Shown here: in pieces, positions 63,966 to 64,000 of the stretch
Position numbering within the stretch: the first letter of the stretch is position 1
Layout: each line of letters opens with the position of its first letter
DNA from: Arthrobacter sp. MYb23
GTDB lineage: Bacteria > Actinomycetota > Actinomycetes > Actinomycetales > Micrococcaceae
Assembly: GCF_002979775.1 (NCBI RefSeq)
Contig: NZ_PCPR01000003.1
Coordinates: 186,001-250,000 of the forward strand
DNA: 64,000 nt
Direction of reading: 5' to 3'
Program-made: the position numbers and the translations under genes
Notes under the pieces: model-generated
What the model saw: only the letters and a program-made list of their open reading frames with translations
What the model was told of the DNA's origin: nothing
Database searches by the model: none

Positions 63966-64000
63966 ACCAGTTCATGCGTTCCGCCCGCACCGCCCGCATG

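Noticed and set aside
7000..64000. Second copy of the tRNA-Leu 3' end (attR) inside the window
   Set aside because: No repeat of GTTCGAGTCCCACCTCGGGC was found by eye; the relaxase at the right edge implies that the element continues past the window.

Overview
The window looks like the chromosome of a high-GC actinobacterium, most likely an Arthrobacter/Paenarthrobacter-type Micrococcales. The evidence is the GltB-GltD-pyruvate kinase-PdtaR (ANTAR) core order, the GC-rich codon use and the frequent GTG starts. Positions 1-6.6 kb are ordinary core genome. They hold the 3' part of gltB, gltD, pyk, a strong convergent hairpin, pdtaR on the minus strand, and a tRNA-Leu(CAA).

The tRNA-Leu is directly followed by a tyrosine integrase (6694) and an excisionase-like gene. 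From there to the end of the window the sequence reads as one large integrative and conjugative element (ICE) with cargo. The right end (attR) is not visible. The ICE backbone is split. An ICE-borne sigma-like factor, a membrane-anchored protein and a lysozyme/NlpC-type hydrolase lie at 18.9-21.7 kb. A type IV secretion module (small membrane protein, VirB6/TrbL-like, SCO6880-like, VirB4-like ATPase, VirD4-like coupling protein, DUF4913, ArdC-like, Ssb) lies at 30.3-39.1 kb. A MobF relaxase-helicase with a small coiled-coil partner lies at 60-64 kb on the opposite strand.

The cargo falls into three blocks. (1) A dense defence or regulatory island at 8.8-30.0 kb. It contains a sigma-like/HTH/ImmA triplet; a short type II CBASS-like set (CD-NTase, E2-like protein, single-TM protein); an ImmA, multi-TM protein, HTH and alpha/beta-hydrolase operon; a 1397-aa STAND-like NTPase with a C-terminal nuclease-like motif; and an HsdM-like/DUF3696 ATPase fusion coupled to a possible PLD/MIT_C-like protein. 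The last two loci are visibly poorer in GC than their neighbours. (2) A Tn554-like pair of tyrosine recombinases at 40.4-44.1 kb, the second broken by a frameshift and a stop. It abuts a purO-like gene lacking its start. (3) A catabolic cluster at 45.2-58.7 kb: LysR, histidinol-dehydrogenase-family enzyme, GNAT-AAA fusion, TetR, Rbs-type ABC transporter and HyuA/HyuB. A recurring inverted repeat, CTAACR-NN-YGTTAG, in front of several of these genes suggests they form one TetR regulon.

The most novel-looking loci are the HsdM-DUF3696 pair, the STAND-nuclease and the sigma/HTH/ImmA triplet. The GNAT-AAA+ fusion and the TetR operator set come next. All functional statements are read from motifs and context by eye; no database search was run.
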